Positions 26,941 through 35,043 of a stretch of 64,000 bases of DNA are shown here, piece after piece. The notes beneath the pieces are model-generated. The model saw only the letters and a list, made by a program, of their open reading frames with translations, was not told the origin of the DNA and did not search any database. How positions within the stretch are numbered: position 1 is the stretch's first letter; each line of letters opens with the position of its first letter. Source of the stretch: Marinobacter sp. ANT_B65 (lineage in GTDB: Bacteria; Pseudomonadota; Gammaproteobacteria; Pseudomonadales; Oleiphilaceae); NCBI RefSeq assembly GCF_002407605.1, contig NZ_NXGV01000002.1, positions 371,644-435,643 of the forward strand, given 5' to 3'. Position numbers and translations under genes: made by a program.

Positions 26941-27726
26941 TTATCTGCGCTTTGAGCGGATTCTGCGCTGAAACATGGGTTCCCAGTGTGTATCCAGCGG
27001 TTCTGCTATGCTCAGGCTATAGTCTTCGGGGGGTGGTTCCAGCAAGGTGATGGTTGGCCATGCACCGAAATGGCCGCCTTCGGTTTGCCTGAAAACAAGT
27101 GAGCATAGAAAGCCTTCCGTGTAAAAGGCACAGGCCTGCCAGTGATCGTCTGGCTGATCGCCATAGAGTTCGAAATTCCGGCGTATCTCCAAGGTTTGCA
27201 GATTACCTGCTATTCCCCGGCCAGTCGCCTTCAGCCACGCTTCCTTGAGGGTCCAGGCCCGGAGGAATGTGTGAGCATCGTCCTCCTGAAACAGCCATTC
27301 CTGTTCGATGGGTGAGAACCAGCGTTTGGCCACCTTTTGCCATTGTGGGTGCCGCTTGCTGGGTTCAATGTCTATGCCCAGTGCAGAGCCGTATTGGGTG
27401 GCACAAGCGGACAATCCGTGGCTGTGGCTCAGTGAAAGATGCCAGCCCGCAGGGCTGGCAGAGGTTGTCGGGCGCCCATTCTCTGGCCAGCAGCAGTCTG
27501 GCTTTGCAGAACCGGCCTTACTGAGAGCCTGGCGTATCAGCCACCGACTGGTGAGAAATTCTGCCGCACGGGTGCCGCTGAGACCGGAAAATCTTTCAAG
27601 CTCATAAGCTGTCAGCCAGTCCGGCGCAGCTTCCGGTACTTGTCCTGTCTGGTGACACAGTTGGATGGCCGGCTTCGGCTGATCTCGTGTGAGATCAGGG
27701 CTGGAGTCGTTGGATGAGCCAGCCAT
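26941..27726 (-). CDS. 4'-phosphopantetheinyl transferase superfamily protein (Sfp type)
   Basis: 261 residues. The Mg2+/CoA-binding motif is ALGIDIEPS (G-I/V-D-I/V-E) at about 140, and the second motif FLRAWTLKEAWLKATGRGIA (W/F-x-x-KE-x-x-x-K) at about 185. HLSLSHSHGLSACA precedes them. These three blocks define the Sfp/AcpT family, which loads the phosphopantetheine arm on carrier proteins of fatty-acid, polyketide or peptide synthases. No carrier-protein target is in the window. The start overlaps the pdxH 3' end by 32 bp. Confidence 0.88.
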   Translation of the reverse strand: MAGSSNDSSPDLTRDQPKPAIQLCHQTGQVPEAAPDWLTAYELERFSGLSGTRAAEFLTSRWLIRQALSKAGSAKPDCCWPENGRPTTSASPAGWHLSLSHSHGLSACATQYGSALGIDIEPSKRHPQWQKVAKRWFSPIEQEWLFQEDDAHTFLRAWTLKEAWLKATGRGIAGNLQTLEIRRNFELYGDQPDDHWQACAFYTEGFLCSLVFRQTEGGHFGAWPTITLLEPPPEDYSLSIAEPLDTHWEPMFQRRIRSKRR

Positions 27727-28330
27727 CGCCGTCCCTCACGTATTCGAAGCGATCGTGGAGGCGGCTTGGGCGACCCTGCCAGAATTCGATGCGCTCGGGA
27801 ACTACCCGATAACCACCCCAGAACCCGGGTAGCGGCACTTCCCCTTCACTGAATTTACGCTTCATCTCTGCGACCTTCTGCTCCAACAGTCCACGGGAGG
27901 TAATGGCTTTACTCTGCTCGGATACCCATGCGCCAATCTGGCTACCCCTGGGGCGGGAGGCAAAGTATTTCAGGGACTCGGTTTTGCTTACCTTCTCGAC
28001 ATGGCCCTGAATACGCACTTGCCGGTTCAGGCCGATCCATGGAAAGAGCAGGGCTGCCCGGGGGTTCTCGTCAATTTCCTGAGCTTTCCTGCTTCCATAA
28101 TTGGTGTAAAACACGAACCCGCGCTCATCGAAATATTTCAGCAGCACTGTACGCAGGTCTGGCATGCTGTTGGCGCCGGTGGTGGCGAGAGACATGGCGT
28201 TGGGTTCGAGAATACCCGCTTCCCGGGCATCGCCGAACCAGGTTTCGAACTGCATGACCGGGTCGCTGTTCATCGCTTCGCGATCAATCCCTTCACTTTC
28301 GAAATCCCGACGCATATCACCGATGTCCAT
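27695..28330 (-). CDS. pdxH: Pyridoxamine 5'-phosphate oxidase
   Basis: 211 residues from ATG 28330, with AGGAAGG upstream. MRRDFESEGIDREAMNSDPV is the PdxH N-terminus. DLRTVLLKYFDERGFVFYTN and SRKAQEIDENPRAALLFPW form the FMN site, and SRPRGSQIGAWVSEQSK the substrate site. It ends ERIEFWQGRPSRLHDRFEY then WLIQRLQP, the highly conserved PdxH tail. It makes pyridoxal 5'-phosphate from PNP or PMP, which EctB and other PLP enzymes need. It is the upstream gene of the pdxH-PPTase-tag-DUF3429 run. Confidence 0.96.
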   Translation of the reverse strand: MDIGDMRRDFESEGIDREAMNSDPVMQFETWFGDAREAGILEPNAMSLATTGANSMPDLRTVLLKYFDERGFVFYTNYGSRKAQEIDENPRAALLFPWIGLNRQVRIQGHVEKVSKTESLKYFASRPRGSQIGAWVSEQSKAITSRGLLEQKVAEMKRKFSEGEVPLPGFWGGYRVVPERIEFWQGRPSRLHDRFEYVRDGDGWLIQRLQP

Positions 28331-28506
28331 AAACCTTCCTCTCATTTGCGTTCAAACAATAGCGCGGCACAGGTACGACTCCTGAGCATATCGGGTTCAG
28401 GGCTTGCTGTCAGCGCCGCTTATGTCGTAATTATTTACACAAAGACAACAATAAAGTGGGATCGGGTCCGTACGACTTTCGTATACCCTTGCGCCCTGAG
28501 TCAGGC

Positions 28507-28526
28507 CCGCCAGCCATAGCTGGCGG
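28507..28526. repeat. Short perfect hairpin upstream of the MHYT gene
   Basis: CCGCCAGC-cata-GCTGGCGG forms an 8-bp stem with a 4-nt loop, 41 bp before the MHYT start. It is in the 5' region between divergent pdxH and the MHYT gene. It may lie in the mRNA leader. No U-run follows. Confidence 0.45.
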
Positions 28527-28567
28527 AAGTGGCCAATATACACATTCAAAGAGAAGAGTTGATCAAG

Positions 28568-29845
28568 ATGATAGCTGCGTACGATTTGCCCCTCGTGATG
28601 TCTTCGTTCCTTGTTGCTGTTCTGGCAGCATACGCGGCTCTGTACTTCGGCGCGAGGCTGGTTAGTGCCACAGGTGTTGAGCGATGGCGCTGGTTGGCGT
28701 CGGGAGCTTTTCTGATGGGGACGGGTATCTGGACGATGCATTTCGTAGGGATGCGGGCAATGCCAATGAAAATGGCCATGTCCTTTGATATCCCTATGAC
28801 GTTAGTTTCCTGGTTTGCAGCGGTTTCAGCCTCGGGCATTGCCCTGCACATTATTGGCCGAAAGCAGCTGGGCTCTGTGTTGTTTGTCGGTGCAACACTG
28901 TCCATGGCCAGCGGTATAGCGATCATGCATTATCTCGGCATGTACGCCATGCAGATGTCCGCACCACCGGTGTTTAATACCGGTTTTCTGGTGCTTTCCA
29001 TTGCAATCGCAATTGTCGCCTCGGGTTCCGCTCTGGCCTTGTGCCGGAAGTTGCAGGAAATGGAAGGCTCCAGTGCCCTGGTCGTTCAGTTTATAGCTGC
29101 GCTGGTGATGGCTGCGGCGATTTGTGGCATGCATTATACCGGGATGATGGCGATGACGTTCCCGGAAGGCGCCGTTCCCGCCATTGATAATGGTTTGCGT
29201 GGAAGCTGGATGGGTATCCCCCTGGCAATCTTTTGCATGGCTCTGCTTTCTGTAGCCTTGTTTGTGACTGCACTGGATGTTCGCTATCGCCGGGAATTGG
29301 CCGAACACAAAGTTGAAGACGATAAGCGAGTTGCGGAACTGGCTTTTTCAGACTCCGCTACCGGCCTACCAAACCGTTCCGCCCTTGAGCAACGGATGCT
29401 GGATATATTTGCCCTGGGTGACGCCCGGAAAAATCCCTTTGCACTGGTTTACCTGGAGGTCGCCAACTTCCGGGAGCTGTCTTCCGGCATGGATAGTGAG
29501 TCGGTCAATCTGCTGGTCAGCAAGATCAGCGAGCCGCTCAGGAAACAGATGCCCAGAGATGTACTCCTGGCCCGGTATTCGCCGAACAGCTTTTTTGCTC
29601 TGGTGCCTGAACATGAAAGTGCACGACATACCTCCATGTACCAGTGGATCCGGGAGCATGCTGGCACAACTTCCATGCAGGTACTCTGGCGCACCGGTCA
29701 GTCCGTATATCCGGTAACCGGCAATTCAACACGAAAGCTCATACGGGCTGCAATGGTGCCACGAGACCCGGGCGAGATCGGCCGATTCACCGATATAACC
29801 AGGGAAACAGAGCTGACAGCCGCCGCCCCGGCCTTGAACAGCTGA
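28568..29845 (+). CDS. MHYT-domain membrane sensor with degenerate GGDEF domain
   Basis: 425 residues from ATG 28568, the start that places the first membrane helix as in other MHYT proteins; GTG 28529 is an alternative. Seven hydrophobic segments carry three MHYT repeats: WTMHFVGM, AIMHYLGM and CGMHYTGM. The His and Met residues are thought to bind copper and sense O2, NO or CO. The cytoplasmic part (about 265-400) begins DSATGLPNRSALEQ like a GGDEF domain. Where GGDEF should stand it reads ARYSPNSFFALVP, so cyclase activity is unlikely. No EAL domain follows. It may act as a binding or regulatory protein. Confidence 0.87.
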   Translation: MIAAYDLPLVMSSFLVAVLAAYAALYFGARLVSATGVERWRWLASGAFLMGTGIWTMHFVGMRAMPMKMAMSFDIPMTLVSWFAAVSASGIALHIIGRKQLGSVLFVGATLSMASGIAIMHYLGMYAMQMSAPPVFNTGFLVLSIAIAIVASGSALALCRKLQEMEGSSALVVQFIAALVMAAAICGMHYTGMMAMTFPEGAVPAIDNGLRGSWMGIPLAIFCMALLSVALFVTALDVRYRRELAEHKVEDDKRVAELAFSDSATGLPNRSALEQRMLDIFALGDARKNPFALVYLEVANFRELSSGMDSESVNLLVSKISEPLRKQMPRDVLLARYSPNSFFALVPEHESARHTSMYQWIREHAGTTSMQVLWRTGQSVYPVTGNSTRKLIRAAMVPRDPGEIGRFTDITRETELTAAAPALNS

Positions 29846-29929
29846 CAAAGCGGCACCTGGCCGTCTATCCTTGTGAGCAGGCCGGTGGCACATTCGCCCC
29901 GGTAAACCGCCGCTCATGAGGAGATATCC

Positions 29930-32758
29930 GTGGCTCAGAGCCGTCAACACAGTCGTATACCCCGGAATCTGGTGATCGGATTTCTGGTTCTTTTGATTCT
30001 GTATAGCTTTGCTGGCTTTCTGCTTTTGCCATGGTGGCTGGAAAAGCTGATCCCGGAACAGCTGGGCGAGCGCATGGGGTGGCAGGTGGAGATTGCCGAT
30101 ATCAGCGCCAACCCTTTTGCGTTGAGTGTCGAAGCCCTTGGAGCATTGGCGCATGACAAGGAGGGAGAGCTTGTTGTTGGTATCGACCGGCTGATCATTG
30201 ACATGGATTTCTTTGAGCTTGTCAGTGGTGTTGTGGGTTTTGAGAATATTGAGCTTGAGGAACCCTTTATACGGCTGGACCTGCTGGAAGACTACAGTGT
30301 GAATTTCGTGCGGGACTTTCAGACTGCCAGTGCAGAGGGCAACGGGCAAGCAACAGATCAGGCGGGCGGAGACGAAAATCAGGCACTGCCTTCGTTGTAT
30401 TTTGAACAGCTTACAGTAAGCGGCGGGGAGCTGTTGTTCCGGGATTTCACCCAGTCAGATATGATGGAATTCCGGATCACACCTCTGGATCTTTCTCTGA
30501 GCGATCTCGCCACCTGGCAACGGGATGACCGCAACAGCGATTATGACCTGCAGGCCGCTCTGGGTAGTCAGACCATTGAATGGCAGGGCAATCTCAGCAT
30601 TACACCGCTTTATTCCAGTGGCAACCTCGCTGTTTCCGGCATTGATCACGAGACTCTCGGGCATTTCCTCGCCCCATACCTTCCCTACGACTTGCGTGGA
30701 GGCATGGTAACAGTTCACTCCGATTATGAGCTTCAGGCGGGTGATATTCTTTATTTTTCCACCAGTAATGGCCGCTTGTTGGTGGAGGATCTTGCCCTGG
30801 CTCCTGATACGCAGAGCGAACAGACCCGGCTGACTGCCGGGTCCATAGCCATCGACGATATCGGGTTTGACCTCAATACTCGTGAAGCCAGTGTCGGGCA
30901 GATTTCGCTGGAACAGCCCGATATCGCGCTGGCGCGGAACAAAACAGGAGATATTGACTGGATTGTTGCACTGGCTGAACTTGCAGAGGAGAGCGAGACC
31001 AGAGGGTCAGACACGAACGCATCGGAGCCCGAAGCGGCTGCGCAGCCATTTCGCTGGTCGCTGGGTGGCATCAGTCTTTCCGGAGGCCGGGTGCTCTGGC
31101 AGGATCAGCAACCGGGGTCGCCCGCCGAACTTGCACTGGAACAGCTATCGCTGACCACAGGTGGCATGGACAGCGGGATGGAAGATCCCATGTCATATCA
31201 ACTGCAGACAGCACTGGCCAGCGGTGGCAGGCTTTCGTTGAACGGCCAGCTTACACCACAACCTTTTACGTTCGAAGCGGCTATTTCTGGCTCGGATCTT
31301 CGGCTCGCAGCATTTGATCCCTATTTGCAGGAGTTCGCAAACCTTGCGATTGCAGAAGGTACTCTGGGGCTGGATGGCAACCTGGATCTGGATGGTCAGC
31401 AGGAACCCTTGACTGGCACCTTCAGCGGTACCGCTGAGGTGTCAGGGCTGAATCTTCAGTTGCCCGGCAGCAGTGAGCGATTGCTCTCATGGCAGACATT
31501 GCGTCTGGCTCCTGTTGAATACAACGTGCACCCGGCCAGACTGGAAATTGGCACAGTTACTCTTGCCCAGCCAGCTATTAATCTGGTGCGCAACACCAAC
31601 AGTATTCATAACATAGAGCAGATAGTTCTTCAGTCCGAGGCGGATGGAGCCTCCACCGCACCAGAACAGGATGCTGGAGAACAGGCCCGGTTTATCTTCC
31701 GCATTGGCCAGTTGCTGATTGAGAAAGGGGCGCTTGATTACACGGACCGAACCCTTGATCCGGCGTTTACAACCTCACTCGACCGGCTCAATGGTACAGT
31801 TACCGGCCTTAGCAATGTGTTGCCCCAGCAAGGCAAGGTCGTTCTGAAAGGGCGAGTGGGAGGGAATGCCAGTGTTGAATTTGACGGTACGATTGGCACC
31901 CTGGGGACGGAGGAAACCTCCGATCTTGAACTGACTATGAAAGACGTGTCCCTGCCGGCTCTTTCGCCCTACTTCGGCCGTTATCTAGGCTACAGTGTGG
32001 ACAGCGGAAAGCTGGATCTGGATCTTGACTACGAGATTACCGGCAGCCAAATCAAGGCATCGAACAGGATTGTTATGGATCGTCTCGGGCTGGGGAAGGC
32101 CGTTGCCAGCGAACAGGCCGTTAATGCGCCGGTTAAGCTCGGGCTGGCGTTGCTGCAGGACAGCAAAGGGATTATCGAAGTTAACTTGCCAATCAGCGGC
32201 GACCTGGCCAGCCCTGATTTCAGGATTGGCCAGGTGGTCATGCGGACATTTGTAAATTTGCTGGCGAAAGCCGCTACATCTCCGTTCGGCGTTCTGGGTT
32301 CCATTGCTGAGCTCGCCGGTCTGAGCGGTGAAGAGCTGGGGCAGGTGAGTTTCGAGCCAGGTACGACCAGACTGGCTCCGGGCGAACCTGAAAAGCTGGC
32401 CGTTCTCGCCGAAGCCCTGCTTGACCGCCCGGATTTGTTGCTGAATATTCGCGGGGGAGCAGCACCCTCGGTTGACGGGCTGGTACTTCTGCGGAATGAA
32501 CTGGCGGCCAGCCAGGGAGCAGGGCTGTCAGAACAGGAGTGGGCAGAAGCCCGTGAAGCATACCTGGCCGGAGATCAGGTACTGGCGCCTGAAGCACTGA
32601 ATAATCTTGCCAGCGCGCGGGGCGATGCCCTGCAGGAACTGCTGAGGGATACCCATGAGGTTCCGGCGAGCCAGTTATTCATGCTTGATCCTTCACGTAA
32701 CGCCGAGGTTGCGGATGATGGCAAGGTGATTGTCGGCTTTACGCTGGACGTCCGTTGA
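29930..32758 (+). CDS. DUF748 (AsmA-like) cell-envelope protein
   Basis: 942 residues from GTG 29930, with GAGGAG at good spacing. One N-terminal membrane segment (LVIGFLVLLILYSFAGFLLL) anchors a long periplasmic region. LGERMGWQVEIADISANPFA begins the repeated beta-strand pattern of DUF748/AsmA-like proteins. The end LDRPDLLLNIRGGAAPSVDG resembles the C-terminus of that family. AsmA-like proteins are proposed to bridge inner and outer membrane for phospholipid movement; DUF748 members are uncharacterised. It is transcribed in the same direction as yfbR, 33 bp upstream of it. Confidence 0.83.
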   Translation: MAQSRQHSRIPRNLVIGFLVLLILYSFAGFLLLPWWLEKLIPEQLGERMGWQVEIADISANPFALSVEALGALAHDKEGELVVGIDRLIIDMDFFELVSGVVGFENIELEEPFIRLDLLEDYSVNFVRDFQTASAEGNGQATDQAGGDENQALPSLYFEQLTVSGGELLFRDFTQSDMMEFRITPLDLSLSDLATWQRDDRNSDYDLQAALGSQTIEWQGNLSITPLYSSGNLAVSGIDHETLGHFLAPYLPYDLRGGMVTVHSDYELQAGDILYFSTSNGRLLVEDLALAPDTQSEQTRLTAGSIAIDDIGFDLNTREASVGQISLEQPDIALARNKTGDIDWIVALAELAEESETRGSDTNASEPEAAAQPFRWSLGGISLSGGRVLWQDQQPGSPAELALEQLSLTTGGMDSGMEDPMSYQLQTALASGGRLSLNGQLTPQPFTFEAAISGSDLRLAAFDPYLQEFANLAIAEGTLGLDGNLDLDGQQEPLTGTFSGTAEVSGLNLQLPGSSERLLSWQTLRLAPVEYNVHPARLEIGTVTLAQPAINLVRNTNSIHNIEQIVLQSEADGASTAPEQDAGEQARFIFRIGQLLIEKGALDYTDRTLDPAFTTSLDRLNGTVTGLSNVLPQQGKVVLKGRVGGNASVEFDGTIGTLGTEETSDLELTMKDVSLPALSPYFGRYLGYSVDSGKLDLDLDYEITGSQIKASNRIVMDRLGLGKAVASEQAVNAPVKLGLALLQDSKGIIEVNLPISGDLASPDFRIGQVVMRTFVNLLAKAATSPFGVLGSIAELAGLSGEELGQVSFEPGTTRLAPGEPEKLAVLAEALLDRPDLLLNIRGGAAPSVDGLVLLRNELAASQGAGLSEQEWAEAREAYLAGDQVLAPEALNNLASARGDALQELLRDTHEVPASQLFMLDPSRNAEVADDGKVIVGFTLDVR

Positions 32759-32791
32759 GGTCCCCTGGATTACACAGAGATATTAAAAGGA

Positions 32792-33394
32792 ATGAAGCCC
32801 GTGCCCAAGGCCAGCAGTCATTTTTTTGCTTACGTTTCCCGTTTGCGCTGGATCAAGCGTTGGGGGCTGATGCGTAATGCGATTGAAGAAAATGTGGCAA
32901 CTCATTCATGGGAGGTAGCCACTCTGGCTCACGCGCTGGCGCTGATTCGTAACCGTCACTTCGGTGGCCGGGTAAACGCCGACAGAATTGCTGCCGCAGC
33001 TCTCTATCACGATGCCACTGAAGTCATAACGGGGGATATGCCGACGCCCGTGAAGTATCACTCCAAGGTTATGCGTGAGGTTTTCGGTGATATTGAACAC
33101 AAAGCGGAGGCCGAGTTGCTGGCTTTGTTGCCAGACGACCTGCGCGAGGATTTTGCCCCTTACCTTCAGGAGTCCCGGTTGCCGGCAGAAGATCGTGAAC
33201 TGATCAAGGCAGCAGACCGTTTGTCCGCCTGGTTGAAATGCCAGGCGGAAGTGCGTGCGGGCAACCGGGAGTTTGAGCCGGCAGAGAAGCAGATCCGGCA
33301 GAGACTTGAACGGGAGCCATTGCCGGAAGTCGCGTATTTTATGGAAGTGTTTGCCCCAGGCTATGAAAAACCACTGGATAACCTGCTGGGGTGA
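32792..33394 (+). CDS. yfbR: 5'-deoxynucleotidase YfbR
   Basis: 200 residues. HD-domain metal ligands are visible: the first His in ENVATHSWEVATLAHALAL, then YHDATEVITGDMPTPVKYHS (HD motif) and a later Asp in IKAADRLSAWLKC. SRLRWIKRWGLMRN is the usual YfbR N-terminal stretch. It removes phosphate from deoxynucleoside 5'-monophosphates in the cytoplasm. Its last 11 codons plus stop lie in a 35-bp sequence that is repeated perfectly at 34977-35011. The gene remains intact beside a 1.6-kb insert, as expected when an element uses a gene 3' end as target. Confidence 0.94.
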   Translation: MKPVPKASSHFFAYVSRLRWIKRWGLMRNAIEENVATHSWEVATLAHALALIRNRHFGGRVNADRIAAAALYHDATEVITGDMPTPVKYHSKVMREVFGDIEHKAEAELLALLPDDLREDFAPYLQESRLPAEDRELIKAADRLSAWLKCQAEVRAGNREFEPAEKQIRQRLEREPLPEVAYFMEVFAPGYEKPLDNLLG

Positions 33395-33395
33395 T
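33361..33395 (+). repeat. Left copy of a 35-bp direct repeat (yfbR 3' end; candidate attL)
   Basis: The 35 bp starting CTATGAAAAACCACTGGATA and ending CTGGGGTGAT cover the last YfbR residues YEKPLDNLLG, the stop TGA and one further base. It is identical to 34977-35011, offset by 1616 bp. Flanking sequence differs on both sides. Confidence 0.92.
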
Positions 33396-33487
33396 GGTCG
33401 TATTGATTACGAACAAAGAGGGGAGACAGGACGCGGTAAAATAGTTGTCGTACCTGAGCATGGGTTTTCAGCATTTTTCTGGTGCTG

Positions 33488-33715
33488 TCAGCCGTCTTTC
33501 CTCTTTCGGTAGTTAGTACTTAATTTTACTAACCCCCACCCAAGCGCTATAAAAAGTAAAAAAATCACAGGGAACGCCCACCAAGAGCCAATATAGACGC
33601 TTCCTATCAGAGCAACGAACAACCCGATGTAGAGTGAAAAGTCACTCAAAAGGTACGCGATTGATTCGGGTAGTGTTCTTATAAACTCGGTATCACGTAT
33701 TCGTTTCATTGACAC
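33488..33715 (-). CDS. Small two-helix membrane protein, unknown (insert gene)
   Basis: 75 residues. Two hydrophobic stretches are seen: IAYLLSDFSLYIGLFVALIG and WWAFPVIFLLFIALGWGLVK, flanked by charged ends (MKRIRDTEF, NYRKRKDG). The gene begins 10 bp before the end of the 187-residue insert gene on the same strand, so its translation is coupled to that gene. It was not recognised. A small membrane protein coupled to a larger soluble one could be an immunity, antitoxin-like or holin-like partner, but nothing in the sequence proves this. ATG at 33715 gives MSMKRIRD; MKRIRD two codons later is equally possible. Confidence 0.65.
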   Translation of the reverse strand: MSMKRIRDTEFIRTLPESIAYLLSDFSLYIGLFVALIGSVYIGSWWAFPVIFLLFIALGWGLVKLSTNYRKRKDG

Positions 33716-34269
33716 AACCCTCTCAGTTTTATGTTTTCAGGACGAGAACAGAACTCTGAGATAGGGACAGGGCCTGGGGCGATGTTGTTAACGGCAGAAA
33801 CTCCGTGAAGGCCAGCCGCTACCGCATTTGTCAGCTGTAGAACCTTTCCATCGTTTGGTGATGCATGAGCTAGTGAACGGTAACCCTCAGGAAGCTTTTG
33901 TACCTTGCCGCTTATCGCGGCATTCACAATATGATCAGGCGTTTCGAGCCCCTCCGCGATTGACTGTATTGCCGCTCCGAATGTTGCTAGCATGAGATTA
34001 GTTGCACTTACAGGAATTCTTGTCTTCGCTCCAGCCAATTTCCCTAGCCGCCCACCCGTGCTGGCGAAGTTGGTAAAAACCCCACCATGGAGACGACCGG
34101 CAATATCAGCCTTGCGGTATTTTAAATTGAATCGAACGGCGTGGCGGATCAATTCCCGAGATGCGTTCTGGTTTTCCTCTGCAAGCAGTTGCCTGAGCAC
34201 TCGGGCCAACGCCTGTTGTCGGAGCATGGCTCTTGCTTTATGCCTGTTACCCCAAGTCCCAGACACCAT
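33706..34269 (-). CDS. Unknown 187-residue protein in yfbR insert
   Basis: No family recognised. The N-terminus is basic and helical (NRHKARAMLRQQALARVLRQ). A glycine/alanine-rich, weakly hydrophobic middle (ASTGGRLGKLAGAKTRIPVS, then NLMLATFGAAIQSIAEG) resembles helical hairpins that could insert in membranes. The C-terminal part has VLQLTNAVAAGLHGVSAVNN and two cysteines in the last 16 residues. There is no N-terminal signal peptide. No good Shine-Dalgarno precedes ATG 34269; ATG 34227 (MLRQQ) is an alternative. It is followed with a 10-bp overlap by the two-helix membrane protein gene. Together they form the only evident cargo of the insert. Confidence 0.6.
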   Translation of the reverse strand: MVSGTWGNRHKARAMLRQQALARVLRQLLAEENQNASRELIRHAVRFNLKYRKADIAGRLHGGVFTNFASTGGRLGKLAGAKTRIPVSATNLMLATFGAAIQSIAEGLETPDHIVNAAISGKVQKLPEGYRSLAHASPNDGKVLQLTNAVAAGLHGVSAVNNIAPGPVPISEFCSRPENIKLRGLCQ

Positions 34270-34976
34270 TTGTATTTGGATGATGCCAATCCACCAAGTC
34301 TTAGGGTGGTTGAAAATGCCATTGAAATAACGTTGCCAGCCAGGGCTCAGCGTATCTGTAAACCTTTCAGCGAACTGTGCGCTACTGCTTGAAGCTTGAG
34401 CATTGCTGAGAAAGGATTCAACGGAGTTTTGTCTGAAACAGAAAGGGAAAAAGGGGACGAACCCTGGTTACCGAGTATCATGCAACATCCTTGCGCTTGC
34501 TCTATCCATGTTTTAACAGGAGTAAACCATGAAAATTTCGGCAAGGCAATTTAGTGCCGTCGACACCATGAGGTTGCTTCACTTTGCAAAAAAATTGAAT
34601 GTGTTCGTACACGAGTAAGTCTCCAATTTGTACAGGTAATCTCTCGTCGCGTTGAGCTTGGCAATAAGTGATATACAGGAGGGCCAACGAAACTAGAGCT
34701 TCATAACATATCATCAGCTTATTCTTGTTGCGTTGAATGCCAACCTGTGACGAGTGTAAACGCCAGTATAAATAGCCTTTAGAGAATAGGTGGCCGTGAC
34801 GAGCCTAAGCAAAATATAGTGTTCTTTGTTGCTGGGCTAGTTTCGGGCGGAGACACTTGGGACGCTGGAAGAGGACGTATTTCGTTATTCTGATTTAGTC
34901 ACCTATTAGCTCTATTGAGCACAAGGGCGCAATGACTATTGCTGAGAAGAATCACCATAGGGTTGTGCGTGCCTGA
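34270..34976. other. Gene-poor right part of the yfbR insert
   Basis: About 700 bp with no convincing gene. A 29-codon frame at 34529-34618 (MKISARQFSAVDTMRLLHFA start) has AACAGGAG 8 bp upstream and is the only small frame with a good ribosome site; its start recalls Mop/TOBE proteins (MKISAR) but the likeness stops there. Overlapping minus-strand frames between 34347 and 34714 look random. The stretch may hold the regulatory region of the cargo pair, decayed genes or a small RNA. Confidence 0.4.
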
Positions 34977-35011
34977 CTATGAAAAACCACTGGATAACCT
35001 GCTGGGGTGAT
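34977..35011 (+). repeat. Right copy of the 35-bp direct repeat (candidate attR)
   Basis: Identical to 33361-33395. It is preceded by GTGCCTGA rather than the YfbR codons, so it is a detached copy of the gene end, still reading YEKPLDNLLG-stop. The AraC-type gene begins within 33 bp of its end. Confidence 0.92.
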
Positions 35012-35043
35012 TTCCGCTGAACGAACAGGGCAATAGATCAAAC

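Larger units (their letters stand above)
33396..35011. mobile_element. 1.6-kb insert at the yfbR 3' end bounded by 35-bp direct repeats
   Basis: One repeat unit plus insert measures 1616 bp. The insert carries two overlapping minus-strand genes (33488-34269), which are at the left, then about 700 bp without a convincing gene. By eye it is more AT-rich than its surroundings. The right repeat repeats the YfbR tail in frame, with stop. No recombinase is encoded, so it would be non-autonomous or a deletion remnant. Homologous replacement is an alternative origin, but perfect identity of the repeats favours site-specific or recent insertion. Confidence 0.6.

Noticed and set aside
34347..34714. Two overlapping minus-strand frames of 65 and 70 codons
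   Set aside because: No ribosome sites, no domain, unlikely composition; treated as noise in the insert.
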